Source of the DNA: Clostridia bacterium
GTDB taxonomy: Bacteria > Bacillota > Clostridia > Oscillospirales > Acutalibacteraceae
Direction of reading: 5' to 3'
Assembly (NCBI GenBank): GCA_017435385.1
Contig: JAFSFB010000022.1
Span: forward strand, 62,001-126,000
DNA: 64,000 nucleotides
A program made the position numbers and the translations under genes. Positions 8,148-19,601 of the stretch are shown here, in pieces. How positions within the stretch are numbered: position 1 is the stretch's first letter; the number at the start of each line of letters is the position of its first letter. The notes under the pieces are model-generated. The model searched no databases and was not told the origin of the DNA. It worked only from the letters and a program-made list of their open reading frames with translations.

Positions 8148-9101
8148 TCATTTTGTGTATTTGTCTATGAATTTTTTGACTGTTGACCAGTAAAGCTCAG
8201 GGTGAACAAGCTCCGATATTGCATGACCTGCATCGGGAACCTCAAGCTTTTCTTTTTCGCAGGATGCGGCTTCATATATGGGGGAGAGCATGCTGAAAGG
8301 AACGAAATCGTCCTTCATTCCGTGAATAAAAAGCGTGGGTGTGACTGATTTGCTGACCTGACGGACAGCAGATGCATCTCTGAAATCAAAACCGATTTTG
8401 ATTTTTGAAACCGTATTGGCACATTTGAGAATGAAATCAGCGGCGAATTTCGGTGCTTTTGATCTGATTACACTGCCGTACATTTCCCACAGGTCGGAAT
8501 ATCCGCAGTCGGCGATGCAGCATTTCACGTTTTTCGGGAGCTCTTCGCCCGTTGCCATCATAACCGTTGCCGAGCCCATCGAAACTCCGTGAAGGATTAT
8601 TTTTGATTCAGGGTATTTTTCGGAAATGAATTTTGTCCATTCGATTATGTCAAGTCTTTCAAACCAGCCCATCGTGCAGAATTCATGCTCGCTTTTGCCG
8701 TGAGCTCTCGAATAGGGCATTATAAGATTGTATCCCATCTCGTAATATCTTTTTGCAAAAACATTGTCTGTGTTGGGGTCGCCCGTGAAGCCGTGACAGA
8801 ATATGATAAAAATATCCGAAGGATTTTCGTAATGCAGGGCATAAAGGCACTTTGCATCCTTGCCGAAGGTGAAGATCTCCTTGTGAACGGTTCTTCTGTA
8901 GAATTCAGTTCCCTCAAGGGCTTCGGGGCTTTCGTGAAGAATCTTCTTCGTTTCTTCATCAAGCATTCCCGTTCCCTGCTGAAGCTTTCGGATGCCTTCC
9001 TTGCTCAGATATGTTTTGATAAAAAAGTTGCCGATAACGCCGAAAAATGCGGAGGTTATTCCGCTTGCCTTCATTATTTTTCCGAACAGTCCTTTTTTCA
9101 T
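8148..9101 (-). CDS. Alpha/beta hydrolase (serine hydrolase, YqkD/BAAT-like)
   Basis: A protein of about 317 residues with the alpha/beta hydrolase fold. The nucleophile elbow is HGVSMGSATVM, the oxyanion region FCHGFTGDPN, the acid is probably in HGMKDDFVPF and the catalytic His in PDAGHAISE. An N-terminal segment near residues 9-25 is moderately hydrophobic. I chose the ATG at 9101, with AAGGAG 6 bases upstream, over an in-frame start 11 codons earlier. It lies downstream of an acyl-CoA synthetase on the same strand, so an ester or acyl substrate is possible. The exact substrate is not visible. Confidence 0.85.
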   Translation of the reverse strand: MKKGLFGKIMKASGITSAFFGVIGNFFIKTYLSKEGIRKLQQGTGMLDEETKKILHESPEALEGTEFYRRTVHKEIFTFGKDAKCLYALHYENPSDIFIIFCHGFTGDPNTDNVFAKRYYEMGYNLIMPYSRAHGKSEHEFCTMGWFERLDIIEWTKFISEKYPESKIILHGVSMGSATVMMATGEELPKNVKCCIADCGYSDLWEMYGSVIRSKAPKFAADFILKCANTVSKIKIGFDFRDASAVRQVSKSVTPTLFIHGMKDDFVPFSMLSPIYEAASCEKEKLEVPDAGHAISELVHPELYWSTVKKFIDKYTK

Positions 9102-9136
9102 TCCTTGCTCCTTATTTTCTCTCTTAAAATTCAAAG

Positions 9137-9153
9137 CCGCCTTGTTCAGGCGG
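9137..9153 (-). terminator. Short hairpin between acyl-CoA synthetase and hydrolase genes
   Basis: CCGCCT and AGGCGG pair around a 5-base loop just past the synthetase stop. The downstream sequence on the minus strand is only moderately T-rich, so it may be a weak terminator or a processing site. Confidence 0.4.
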
Positions 9154-9160
9154 TCTTGAA

Positions 9161-10873
9161 TCAGTCTTTGTATTCAAATCTTTTGATTTTCTGAGTTGTT
9201 GTTTTGTGGAACTCTGTTCTTCTGATCTTGAAGTTGAGGATCTTCTTATAAGAGGGAAGCTTCTCGTTGACATTGTTGACTGTCTTTTCAAAGATATCGT
9301 AAAGTTCACGGTCGGAGAAATCCTCGGCTCCCTTGCCCGTCTGCTCCTTGAGCTCTTCAAAGTTGGGGAAGATTCTTGCTCCGACAATATCCTCGCCCTT
9401 CTTGTTCTTGTCGGCAAGAACGAGGCATTCACCGACGAGAATGTCCTCGGCAAGATGATATTCAAGTTCTTCGGGGTAGATGTTTTTGCCGTTGCTTGTG
9501 ACGATAACGTTCTTGCTTCTGCCCGAGATATAAAAATGACCCTTTTTGTCAACATAACCGAGGTCGCCCGTGTGGAAGAAGCCGTCTTTGTCGATTACCT
9601 TGGCGGTTTCTTCGGGGTTGTTGTAATAGCCGAGCATGACCATGTCGCCCTTGACGCAGATCTCACCTACGCCCGTTGAATCGGCATCGATGATCTTTGC
9701 CTCGCTTCCGGGAATCGGAACGCCGACGGATTCAGCCATATGCAGTCTGTCATGGTTGATGATCGCAAGGGGAGCGCATTCGGTCAGACCGTAGCCGAAG
9801 ATGATCTGAATGCCGATAGCATCAAAGTCCTTGAGGATCTGAGGATTGATGGGGGCGGCGCCGCAGATGATGAGTCGCATGTTGCCGCCGAAGGTGTCAA
9901 TAATTTCTTTAAAGAAAACATTCTTCAGGTCAATGCCGACCTTCTTGCCTGCCTTGACAAGAACCTTGCCGAGCTTGAAAAGGAATTCGCCGTGAGGCTT
10001 TGCTTTGATAGCCTTCATGAGTCTTCTGTGAACAGTTTCGAGAAGAAGGGGAACGGCAACGAAAACGGAGGGGTTAAACTCCTTCATGTTCTTGAGAACA
10101 TATTTGAAGCCGTCGCAGAAGGTAACCTTTGCACCGCAATAGGGAGCAAAGAAAAGAATGATCGAGCTTTCAAAGGTGTGATGAAGGGGAAGAAGCGAAA
10201 TGCCGCAGTCCTCGGGGTTGATCTTGATAACGCTCATTGCCGACATAACTTCAAATACGAAGTTTCTCTGGCAGAGCATAACGCCCTTTGACATGCCCGT
10301 TGTACCCGATGTGAAAAGAAGGGAGCACATAGCGTCGGGATCGATCTCGGCGTCAATGAAGCGTCTGTCACCCTCGGCAACAAGCTTTCTGCCTCTTTCG
10401 ATGAGCTCTTCGATAACGGTGATATCCTCTGTTTTTTCAGAACGCATATGAACGATCTGAAGATCTTTTTTGAGCTCGTCTTTTCTCTCGTTAAGCTTTT
10501 TGGCGATTTTTTTGTCGCAGAAAATGAGTTTGACATCGGAAATGTTGAGAATGTCATTGATGTCATCAAAGAGGAGCTCTTTGTCAACGGGAACGATAAC
10601 GCCGACGCCCATGACGGTTGCCATATAAGAAAGGCACCATTCATAGCAGTTGTCACCCGAAACGGCGATCTTTTCATTCTTGAGTCCCATGTCAATGAGA
10701 GCAGTGCCCAGGGCATTGATCTGTTCGTAATATTCGTTATATGTGATATTGTAGTGTTGATTCTTAAAATCTTTGACCTCAAAAGCAGGTCTTTCGCCGT
10801 AAAGCTCAACGCTCTGGCATATAAGGTCTCTTAAATCGTGAAGCTGACGCACTTCATAAAACGGTTTAGTCAA
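9161..10873 (-). CDS. Long-chain acyl-CoA synthetase (AMP-forming)
   Basis: A 570-residue ANL-superfamily adenylating enzyme that activates a carboxylic acid, probably a fatty acid, to its CoA thioester. The P-loop-like motif is LLFTSGTTGMSKGVML, the adenine-binding motif is FGYGLTECAP, and the hinge region is HTGDLGYVDKKGHFYISGRS. The C-terminal Lys region KKILNFKIRR is present. It starts with TTG at 10873; AAGGAG lies 11 bases upstream and the region further upstream in frame is closed by a stop. It is probably cytoplasmic or membrane-associated. The chain-length preference is unknown. Confidence 0.88.
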   Translation of the reverse strand: MTKPFYEVRQLHDLRDLICQSVELYGERPAFEVKDFKNQHYNITYNEYYEQINALGTALIDMGLKNEKIAVSGDNCYEWCLSYMATVMGVGVIVPVDKELLFDDINDILNISDVKLIFCDKKIAKKLNERKDELKKDLQIVHMRSEKTEDITVIEELIERGRKLVAEGDRRFIDAEIDPDAMCSLLFTSGTTGMSKGVMLCQRNFVFEVMSAMSVIKINPEDCGISLLPLHHTFESSIILFFAPYCGAKVTFCDGFKYVLKNMKEFNPSVFVAVPLLLETVHRRLMKAIKAKPHGEFLFKLGKVLVKAGKKVGIDLKNVFFKEIIDTFGGNMRLIICGAAPINPQILKDFDAIGIQIIFGYGLTECAPLAIINHDRLHMAESVGVPIPGSEAKIIDADSTGVGEICVKGDMVMLGYYNNPEETAKVIDKDGFFHTGDLGYVDKKGHFYISGRSKNVIVTSNGKNIYPEELEYHLAEDILVGECLVLADKNKKGEDIVGARIFPNFEELKEQTGKGAEDFSDRELYDIFEKTVNNVNEKLPSYKKILNFKIRRTEFHKTTTQKIKRFEYKD

Positions 10874-10906
10874 GGCCTTTTACACTCCTTAATATTAGTT
10901 CAAATT

Positions 10907-10935
10907 ATTTTAGCATACAGAAAAATAAAAATCAA
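10907..10935 (-). promoter_or_regulatory. Promoter of the acyl-CoA synthetase gene
   Basis: On the minus strand TTGATT and TAAAAT are separated by 17 bases, about 34 bases upstream of the TTG start. Confidence 0.65.
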
Positions 10936-11040
10936 TTGCTCAAATATTAAGATTTCTCTAAATATCGCACAAAAATTATGTATTTTTACTAAATGTTGTG
11001 TTTTATTAACCGTTCGTTCATAATCTGTCAATGAATAGGA

Positions 11041-11072
11041 AAAGAAAAACTGCGTGTCGGAATGACACGCAG
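11041..11072 (-). terminator. Terminator of the isomerase-like operon
   Basis: CTGCGTGTC and GACACGCAG form a 9-base stem with a 5-base loop. On the minus strand it is followed by TTTTTCTTTTT, so it ends the operon whose last gene stops at 11108. Confidence 0.85.
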
Positions 11073-11107
11073 TATGTTATAACAGGGATGTTAAAATAAT
11101 GTTAATC

Positions 11108-11974
11108 TTAAAGAATTCCGAGCATGCTTCTGAGGTTTTCAAATCCGACGGAAATGCCGTCAAGGCAGTTTTCCATGCCCTCGAATTCAACGCTCACGAA
11201 GCCGTCATAGCCCGAAGCTTTAAGGATTGAAAGGCATTGAAAAACGGGAATATCTCCGTGACCGATGATTGAGCCTCTGAGATAGTTTCCGCCCCTTGAC
11301 TTGAAGAAGCCCTTGCCGGGATTCAGACCGTTTCCGTTTTTGATATGGAAATCCTTCGCATGAACGTGCTTTGCATACCGTGCAAGATTGCCGACGGCTT
11401 TTGTGCTGTCCTCGTCGGCACAGCAGAAGTTGCCAATGTCGATGAGAGCTCCGAAATTGGGGCTTGCGGCTGCGCAGATAATTTTCTCAACTCTGTCGCT
11501 GTCCTGGCAGAAAAAGCCGTGATTTTCGATCATCGTCGTTATGCCTTTGCCCTCTGCGTAATCGGTTATTCTTCTGCATCCGTCAGCAAGAACGGAAAGC
11601 ACCTGCTCAAATCCCGCATATGTCTTCATGCATTCGGGCATGGACCATGCGGCATCGTGACGCATTTTTTCTGCGCCGAGGATATGAGCAATATCAACCT
11701 TTTTGCAGACTCTTTCGACTTCTGCATCAAGTCCGTTTTCGCCGAGAAGATTTGCGCCGACAGTGTAAGCGATAACGGGGAGGGAGAGCTTTTCGCTCTC
11801 TTCTCTGATGAGGGATGCATAATCCGCCTCGCTCATTCCCTCGGGGGCTGAAAGGTCGGTGAATTCGATGCCGTCAAAGCCCGATTCCTTTGCGAGCTTC
11901 ATGATGCTGAGCTGAGTTTCTTTGCCTGAGTTGATCAACTGCTGATAGCTGTAGCTGCTGACTCCGATCTTCAT
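11108..11974 (-). CDS. Sugar phosphate isomerase/epimerase (xylose isomerase-like TIM barrel)
   Basis: A 288-residue AP-endonuclease-2-type TIM barrel, a family that isomerises or epimerises sugars and keto-sugars, including inositol intermediates. Likely metal ligands are the Glu in TMIENHGFF, the Asp in IDIGNFC, the His in HVHAKDFH and the Glu in SVEFEGMEN. It lies 13 bases after a second gene of the same family and shares its promoter. The substrate cannot be read from the sequence; nearby genes suggest sugar or amino-sugar catabolism. Confidence 0.85.
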   Translation of the reverse strand: MKIGVSSYSYQQLINSGKETQLSIMKLAKESGFDGIEFTDLSAPEGMSEADYASLIREESEKLSLPVIAYTVGANLLGENGLDAEVERVCKKVDIAHILGAEKMRHDAAWSMPECMKTYAGFEQVLSVLADGCRRITDYAEGKGITTMIENHGFFCQDSDRVEKIICAAASPNFGALIDIGNFCCADEDSTKAVGNLARYAKHVHAKDFHIKNGNGLNPGKGFFKSRGGNYLRGSIIGHGDIPVFQCLSILKASGYDGFVSVEFEGMENCLDGISVGFENLRSMLGIL

Positions 11975-11987
11975 TCAGATTACCTCC

Positions 11988-12830
11988 TCAGCAGCCGTGG
12001 CTTTTAAGAAAATCAACAGCCTTTCTGATATCCTTTTCGGGATCGTCGCCGACTTCTCTTTCGATCGTCAGGAAGCCCTTGTAGCCGATATCTTCAAGAG
12101 CGGCAAGGTATTTTGTCCAGTCAACGCTGCCTTCGCCGAGGGGAACCTCGATGAACGAATCGCCCGTAACAAGGGGATCCTTCTTAATGCCGTAAACGAT
12201 TTCGGGATCTCTGTAGCAGAGCATCTTGCCGTCCTTGGCATGTGTGTGAACGATATATTTCTGAAGGTTATAAACTGCGCCTGCGGGGTCGTCACCCGTA
12301 ACCATGACAAGGTTTGCGGGGTCAAGGTTTACGCCGACACCCGTTGAGCCGAGTCCGTCAAGGAATTCCTTGAGCATGGCTGAGGTTTCAGGACCTGTTT
12401 CGATTGCAAAATGAGCGCCGATCTCGTCAGCATAGCGTGAAAGCTCAAAGCAAGCCTCCTGCATGACCTTGTATCTGTCGTGATTCTTGTCTGCGGGAAC
12501 AACGCCGATATGAGTTGTGACAACATCGGTTCCGAGTTCCTTCGCAAGATCAAGGATCCTCTTTGATTTTTCAACTCTTGCGGGGTTTTCATCTTTATAT
12601 CCGAAGCCGCCGCCGAGATCGCCGCAGAGAGCGGAGATAACAAGACCGTTGTCGGCTACGAGAGCCTTGAATGCGGCTCTTTTTTCAGCGTTCATGTTTT
12701 CGGGAGCCATTTCGCCGCTTGTTGCATATACCTGAATGCCCTGAGCGCCGACTGCGGCTGCCTTTTTTACCGCTGTGGGAATGTCTGTTCTGAAGCTGTT
12801 GATGATAACGCCTATAGGAAATCTGCCCAT
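11988..12830 (-). CDS. Sugar phosphate isomerase/epimerase (xylose isomerase-like TIM barrel)
   Basis: A 280-residue member of the same TIM-barrel family as its downstream neighbour but clearly divergent from it. Candidate metal ligands are in [28 protein letters not shown] and [10 protein letters not shown]. It is the first gene of a two-gene unit transcribed away from the Gfo/Idh/MocA gene. The pairing of two such isomerases with an oxidoreductase is common in sugar or cyclitol degradation clusters; the precise reaction is unknown. Confidence 0.85.
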   Translation of the reverse strand: MGRFPIGVIINSFRTDIPTAVKKAAAVGAQGIQVYATSGEMAPENMNAEKRAAFKALVADNGLVISALCGDLGGGFGYKDENPARVEKSKRILDLAKELGTDVVTTHIGVVPADKNHDRYKVMQEACFELSRYADEIGAHFAIETGPETSAMLKEFLDGLGSTGVGVNLDPANLVMVTGDDPAGAVYNLQKYIVHTHAKDGKMLCYRDPEIVYGIKKDPLVTGDSFIEVPLGEGSVDWTKYLAALEDIGYKGFLTIEREVGDDPEKDIRKAVDFLKSHGC

Positions 12831-12866
12831 AATAATACTCTCCTTTGAGTAAAAATTTTCAACATC

Positions 12867-12895
12867 ATAATATCAAAGATTTATCTGTTTGGCAA
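12867..12895 (-). promoter_or_regulatory. Promoter of the isomerase-like operon
   Basis: On the minus strand TTGCCA and TATTAT are separated by 17 bases, about 37 bases upstream of the start at 12830. Confidence 0.65.
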
Positions 12896-12912
12896 GATTT
12901 TTTTAAAATATC

Positions 12913-12939
12913 TTTACATTTAGTTGAATTTGTTATAAT
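12913..12939 (+). promoter_or_regulatory. Promoter of the Gfo/Idh/MocA-nagB unit
   Basis: A perfect TATAAT at 12934-12939 is preceded by TGT, giving an extended -10. TTTACA lies 15 bases upstream, which is short for a -35 box. It is divergent from the isomerase promoter in the same 150-base gap. Confidence 0.6.
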
Positions 12940-12983
12940 ATATATTAAATATTGAATCATTAGTACTGATTGGAGGATTCACT

Positions 12984-14048
12984 ATGTCAAAAATCAAGGT
13001 TGCGGTTATCGGCTGCGGAACGATCGCAAATTCATCCCATATTCCCGCATATCTCAAAAATGAAGAAGTTGAAATCAAATATTTCTGCGATATTATTCCT
13101 GAAAGAGCTCAGGCATGCGTTGAAAAATACGGCTGCGGAACTGCGGTTGTCGATTATCACGATATTCTCTCCGATGATGAGATCGAAGCTGTTTCCGTCT
13201 GCACCCATAACGATTTCCATTCGATTATTTCCATCGACTTCATGCGTGCAGGCAAGAATGTTCTTTGCGAAAAGCCTGCGGCAAGAATTCTTTCCGAAGC
13301 TCTCGAAATGCAGAAGGTTGCCCATGAAACGGGCAAGGTTCTCAATATCGGCGTATGCAACCGCTTCAACACCTATGTTCATAAGATCAGAGAGCTGATC
13401 GATGCAGGCGAGCTCGGTGAGGTCTATCATGTCTATGCTTCGTTCAGAGCCCACCGTTCAATTCCCGGTATCGGCGGCGATTTCACGACGAAAGCTAAGT
13501 CGGGCGGCGGAGCACTCATTGACTGGGGCGTTCATTATCTCGATCTTATCATGTACTGCTGCGGTGATCCCAGACCTCTGACGGCTTCGGGCGAAGCTTT
13601 CTGCAAGCTAGGCAAGGACATCAAAAACTATGTTTATACGGGCATGTGGGCTGAGAATACGGCTGACATGAACGGCACCTATGATGTTGACGATTCTGTT
13701 GTCGGCGTTGTCAGAACGAGTGGCCCCGTCATCAGCTTCAACGGCGCATGGGCTCAGAATATCGGAGTGAGCGAAACTTTCATCGATTTCATGGGCGATA
13801 AGGGCGGAATCCGCCTTAAATACTGCGGAGATTTCACGGTTTATTCGACAAAGAACGGTATGCTTACCGAAACAAAGGTTGAAAGCAAAACGACCAACAT
13901 GTACGAAAATGAAATCAACGATTTCATCCGCTGCGTCAAAACGGGCGACAAGAACCGTCAGAACATAGATTTCGCCGTTGAAACCTCGAAGATCCTTCAG
14001 GCGATCTATGATTCATCGGATAACCACAGAGAAATTATTATTGATTAA
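12984..14048 (+). CDS. Gfo/Idh/MocA-family NAD(P)-dependent oxidoreductase
   Basis: A 354-residue dehydrogenase acting on a sugar or cyclitol. The N-terminal Rossmann fold has VIGCGTIANSSH near residue 10 and the substrate/cofactor motif CEKPAA near residue 95. The C-terminal alpha/beta domain includes GGGALIDWGVHYLDL, with the usual catalytic His. A clear ribosome site, TGGAGG, precedes the ATG. It is followed 20 bases later by nagB, so amino-sugar or related sugar use is a reasonable inference. Confidence 0.87.
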   Translation: MSKIKVAVIGCGTIANSSHIPAYLKNEEVEIKYFCDIIPERAQACVEKYGCGTAVVDYHDILSDDEIEAVSVCTHNDFHSIISIDFMRAGKNVLCEKPAARILSEALEMQKVAHETGKVLNIGVCNRFNTYVHKIRELIDAGELGEVYHVYASFRAHRSIPGIGGDFTTKAKSGGGALIDWGVHYLDLIMYCCGDPRPLTASGEAFCKLGKDIKNYVYTGMWAENTADMNGTYDVDDSVVGVVRTSGPVISFNGAWAQNIGVSETFIDFMGDKGGIRLKYCGDFTVYSTKNGMLTETKVESKTTNMYENEINDFIRCVKTGDKNRQNIDFAVETSKILQAIYDSSDNHREIIID

Positions 14049-14068
14049 TTATTCAGGAGGATACACAC

Positions 14069-14794
14069 ATGGATATCAGAATTTTTAAGAACGAACAGGA
14101 AATCGGTGCAGCCGCAGGTCAGCTTTTCTGCGATTTTGTCAAGGAAAACCCCGACTGCGTTCTCGGTCTTGCAACGGGCGCAACTCCCGTTCCCACTTAT
14201 AATTATATGGCTTCTCAGTATGATGAGGGCAAGGTTTCCTTCAAGAATGTCAGCACCTTCAACCTTGACGAATACTGCGACCTTCCCAAGGAGCATAAGA
14301 ACAGCTATTATTCATTCATGTTTGAGAATCTTTTCTCAAAGATCGATATCAATGCTGACAATGTTAATTTCCTTGACGGCAACACAGACGATCCCGATGC
14401 GGAAAGCGCAAGATATGCCGCCGCAATTGCCGCAAAGGGCGGAATCGATATCCAGCTTCTCGGAATCGGAAGAAACGGTCATATCGCATTCAACGAACCC
14501 TCCGATGCTTTCACGGGCGAGAGCTTCAAGATCGCTCTGACTCAGAGCACGATCGATGCAAACTCAATTTATTTTGACGATATTCCCATGCCCCGTTATG
14601 CTATGACAATGGGCATCGGCTCGATCATGAAGGCAAAGAAAATCGTTCTCATCGCAACCGGTGCTTCAAAGGCAGAGGCAGTCAAGGGCATGATTGACGG
14701 CGAGGTTACTCCTCAGCTTCCCGCATCGATCCTTCAGCAGCATGACGATGTTGTTATCTTCCTTGACGAGGCTGCCGCATCGCTTCTCAAATAA
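14069..14794 (+). CDS. nagB: Glucosamine-6-phosphate deaminase
   Basis: A 241-residue enzyme that converts glucosamine-6-phosphate to fructose-6-phosphate and ammonia. The motif LLGIGRNGHIAFNEPSDAF matches the NagB signature, GLATGATPVPTY is the phosphate loop, and FNLDEYCDL carries a catalytic Asp. AGGAGG lies upstream of the ATG. nagA is not visible in the window. It is probably cotranscribed with the preceding oxidoreductase and perhaps with metG 21 bases on. Confidence 0.92.
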   Translation: MDIRIFKNEQEIGAAAGQLFCDFVKENPDCVLGLATGATPVPTYNYMASQYDEGKVSFKNVSTFNLDEYCDLPKEHKNSYYSFMFENLFSKIDINADNVNFLDGNTDDPDAESARYAAAIAAKGGIDIQLLGIGRNGHIAFNEPSDAFTGESFKIALTQSTIDANSIYFDDIPMPRYAMTMGIGSIMKAKKIVLIATGASKAEAVKGMIDGEVTPQLPASILQQHDDVVIFLDEAAASLLK

Positions 14795-16750
<1,956 letters not shown>

Positions 16751-16753
16751 ATT

Positions 16754-17521
16754 ATGAATAATATCTTTGACAGTCACGCTCATTATGACAGCGATGCTTT
16801 TGAAGCTGACCGCAAAGAGCTGCTTTACGCCCTGCCGAGTCAGGGCGTTTGCGGTATTATCAATTGCGGAAGCGATATGGCTTCTTCGCTTGTCAGTCTT
16901 GAGCTTGCAGATGAATTTGATTATATTTATGCCGCATGCGGAATCCATCCTCATGAAGCGGAAAGCTGTCAGCAGGGATATCTTCCCGTTCTGAAAAAGC
17001 TTTGCTCTGAACAAAAATGCGTTGCCGTCGGTGAGATCGGTCTTGATTATCATTATGATTTTTCTCCGAGGGACAAGCAGAAGCAGGTCTTTGAGCAGCA
17101 GATCGTTCTTGCCAAAGAGCTTGATCTGCCCGTTATCGTGCATGACAGAGAGGCTCACGAGGATACTCTCGAGCTTCTGAAACGATATAAGCCAAAGGGC
17201 GTTGTGCATTGTTTTTCCGGCTCGGTCGAAATGGCGAAGGAGATCGTGAAGCTCGGAATGTATGTCGGTCTCGGCGGTGCGGTAACCTTTAAAAACGCAA
17301 GAAAACCTCTTGAGGTTGCGGCATATGTTCCGTCATACAGACTTCTTATTGAAACTGACTGCCCGTATATGACGCCCGTGCCGCACAGGGGAAAACGCTG
17401 CGATTCATCTTATATTCCCTTTACTGCCGAGGTTATCGCTTCGGTCAGAAACTCAACGGCGCAGGAAATTCTTGATTTGACGAGAAAGAATGCAAATATT
17501 CTTTTCGGATTGGAGCTTTGA
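16754..17521 (+). CDS. TatD-family metal-dependent hydrolase
   Basis: A 255-residue TIM-barrel amidohydrolase-type enzyme; TatD family members act as 3'-5' DNA exonucleases. Metal ligands are visible in FDSHAHYD, VGEIGLDYH, PVIVHDREAH, VVHCFSG and IETDCPYMTP. It lies 3 bases after metG, a widely conserved pairing, and 3 bases before a PHP gene. It is cytoplasmic, with no signal peptide. Confidence 0.92.
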   Translation: MNNIFDSHAHYDSDAFEADRKELLYALPSQGVCGIINCGSDMASSLVSLELADEFDYIYAACGIHPHEAESCQQGYLPVLKKLCSEQKCVAVGEIGLDYHYDFSPRDKQKQVFEQQIVLAKELDLPVIVHDREAHEDTLELLKRYKPKGVVHCFSGSVEMAKEIVKLGMYVGLGGAVTFKNARKPLEVAAYVPSYRLLIETDCPYMTPVPHRGKRCDSSYIPFTAEVIASVRNSTAQEILDLTRKNANILFGLEL

Positions 17522-17524
17522 TAA

Positions 17525-18271
17525 ATGTTTTTTCATGAGAAAACCTATGATATCGATGAGCTGATGAGGCACAATATGCACATTCATACTACCTTCTCGG
17601 GCTGTGCAAAGCCCGAAATGAAGGCTGCTGATATCGTCAGGACCGCCGATGAATGCGGTCTTGAAATAATTGCCCTGACAGATCACAATTATCCGAGAAA
17701 GAAGAACGGCGTTGCTTCTCAGCGGCTTGAGCTTCTCAGACAGCTTGAGAAGATCGATCACAGAGTCAGGGTCTATGTCGGCGCAGAGCTGTCTGCATAC
17801 GGCATCGGCAAATTTGCCGACGACATTGAATGCGATAATTCCCTCGATTTCCGTCTTTACACGACCAATCATTATCATCAGGATTATTGGGAGCATCCCG
17901 AGGTCATAACTCCGAGAGCATACGCCGAGCACATGCTGGGGATCATGAACAGCGTTATTGACAGCGGCAGAGCCGATTGCTTTGCGCATCCGTTCATGGC
18001 AGGATATATCCATGCTTTTCCCGATCCCCACGATGTTACAAGATCGTTTACGGACAATGAGATCGGCGATATAATGGAAAAGGCGAACAGGGCTGAAATC
18101 GCATGGGAGCTCAATACTCCCGCCGTTCTCGGCGATCCCGAATTTTTCCACAGATATTTTCAGATAGGCAAGGAGGTCGGGGTCGTTTTCAATATCGGCA
18201 CCGATGCTCATGTTCTCGACAGAATCGACCCTAAGCAGTTCGCTTCAAGATATAAAGAAATTCTCTATTAA
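17525..18271 (+). CDS. PHP-domain phosphoesterase
   Basis: A 248-residue polymerase-and-histidinol-phosphatase domain protein. Motifs in order: NMHIHTTFSG, ALTDHNYP, VGAELSA, CFAHPFM and IGTDAHVLD; together these form the family's metal centre. The his operon in this window has no histidinol-phosphatase domain, so this protein is one candidate for that step, but many PHP proteins have other substrates. It is tightly packed between tatD and xylA. Confidence 0.85.
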   Translation: MFFHEKTYDIDELMRHNMHIHTTFSGCAKPEMKAADIVRTADECGLEIIALTDHNYPRKKNGVASQRLELLRQLEKIDHRVRVYVGAELSAYGIGKFADDIECDNSLDFRLYTTNHYHQDYWEHPEVITPRAYAEHMLGIMNSVIDSGRADCFAHPFMAGYIHAFPDPHDVTRSFTDNEIGDIMEKANRAEIAWELNTPAVLGDPEFFHRYFQIGKEVGVVFNIGTDAHVLDRIDPKQFASRYKEILY

Positions 18272-18283
18272 GGAGTGATAAAA

Positions 18284-19600
18284 ATGTTTTTTGATTTCAC
18301 GGATAAAGTAAAATACGAAGGTCCCAAGAGCAAGAATCCCTTTGCCTTTAAATTCTATGATGCCGACAGAATCGTCATGGGTAAGCCCATGAGGGAGCAT
18401 CTTACCTTTGCCATGGCATGGTGGCATAACCTCGGTGCGGCAGGCACGGATATGTTCGGCAGAGATACCGCCGATAAATCCTTCGGTGCAGAAAAAGCAA
18501 CCATGGCTCATGCAAAGGCAAAGGTAGATGCAGGCTTTGAGTTCATGCAGAAGCTCGGCATCGAATATTTCTGTTTCCATGATGTTGACCTTGTTCCCGA
18601 AGCGGAGGATATTAATGAAACCAACCGCAGACTTGATGAGATTTCCGATTATATTCTTGAAAAAATGAATGCAACGGGCATCAAGTGCCTCTGGGGAACC
18701 GCCAACATGTTCTCCAATCCGAGATTCATGAACGGCGCAGGCTCAACCAACAGCGCAGATGTCTATTGCTTTGCGGCGGCTCAGATCAAAAAGGCTCTCG
18801 ATCTGACGGTTAAGTTCGGTGGCAAGGGCTATGTTTTCTGGGGCGGCAGAGAGGGTTATGAAACTCTTCTCAACACCGATGTTAAGTTTGAGCAGGAAAA
18901 CATCGCAAGACTCATGAAGATGGCTGTTACATACGGCAGAAGCATCGGCTTTGAGGGCGATTTCTATATTGAACCCAAGCCGAAGGAGCCCATGAAGCAT
19001 CAGTATGATTTTGATGCCGCAACCGCAATCGGCTTCCTGCGTCAGTACGGACTTGATAAGGATTTCAAGATGAATATTGAAGCGAACCACGCTCTTCTTG
19101 CAGGTCACACCTTTGAGCATGAGCTTCGCATTTCCGCCATCAACGGAATGCTCGGTTCGATCGACGCAAATCAGGGCGATCCCGTTCTCGGCTGGGATAC
19201 CGACGAATTTCCGTTCGATGTTTACTCCGCAACCATGTGCATGTATGAGGTCCTCAAGGCGGGCGGACTCGGCAACGGCGGTCTTAACTTTGATGCCAAG
19301 AACCGCAGACCGAGCAATACGGCAGAGGACATGGTCCATGCGTTTATCCTCGGTATGGACACTTTCGCTCTCGGACTTCTCAAGGCTGCGGCGATCATTG
19401 AAGACGGAACTCTTGACGGCTTCAAGAAGGAGAGATATTCGAGCTTTGAGAGCGGAATCGGCAAGAAGATCGTTGACGGCGAAGCAACTCTCGAGGAGCT
19501 GAGCGCATATGCATGCTCGCTCGGCAAATGTGCCGATCCCGGTTCGGGCAGACAGGAGCTCATCCAGTCTGCGGTCAACGGAATCATGTTTGGTGAATAA
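18284..19600 (+). CDS. xylA: Xylose isomerase
   Basis: Interconverts D-xylose and D-xylulose. The 438 residues match the longer class II enzymes. Active-site blocks are present: [57 protein letters not shown] and [10 protein letters not shown] chose the ATG at 18284 because AAGGAG sits 8 bases upstream; the in-frame GTG at 18275 overlaps that site. xylB begins 2 bases after the stop. No xylose regulator or transporter is visible nearby. Confidence 0.97.
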   Translation: MFFDFTDKVKYEGPKSKNPFAFKFYDADRIVMGKPMREHLTFAMAWWHNLGAAGTDMFGRDTADKSFGAEKATMAHAKAKVDAGFEFMQKLGIEYFCFHDVDLVPEAEDINETNRRLDEISDYILEKMNATGIKCLWGTANMFSNPRFMNGAGSTNSADVYCFAAAQIKKALDLTVKFGGKGYVFWGGREGYETLLNTDVKFEQENIARLMKMAVTYGRSIGFEGDFYIEPKPKEPMKHQYDFDAATAIGFLRQYGLDKDFKMNIEANHALLAGHTFEHELRISAINGMLGSIDANQGDPVLGWDTDEFPFDVYSATMCMYEVLKAGGLGNGGLNFDAKNRRPSNTAEDMVHAFILGMDTFALGLLKAAAIIEDGTLDGFKKERYSSFESGIGKKIVDGEATLEELSAYACSLGKCADPGSGRQELIQSAVNGIMFGE

Positions 19601-19601
19601 T

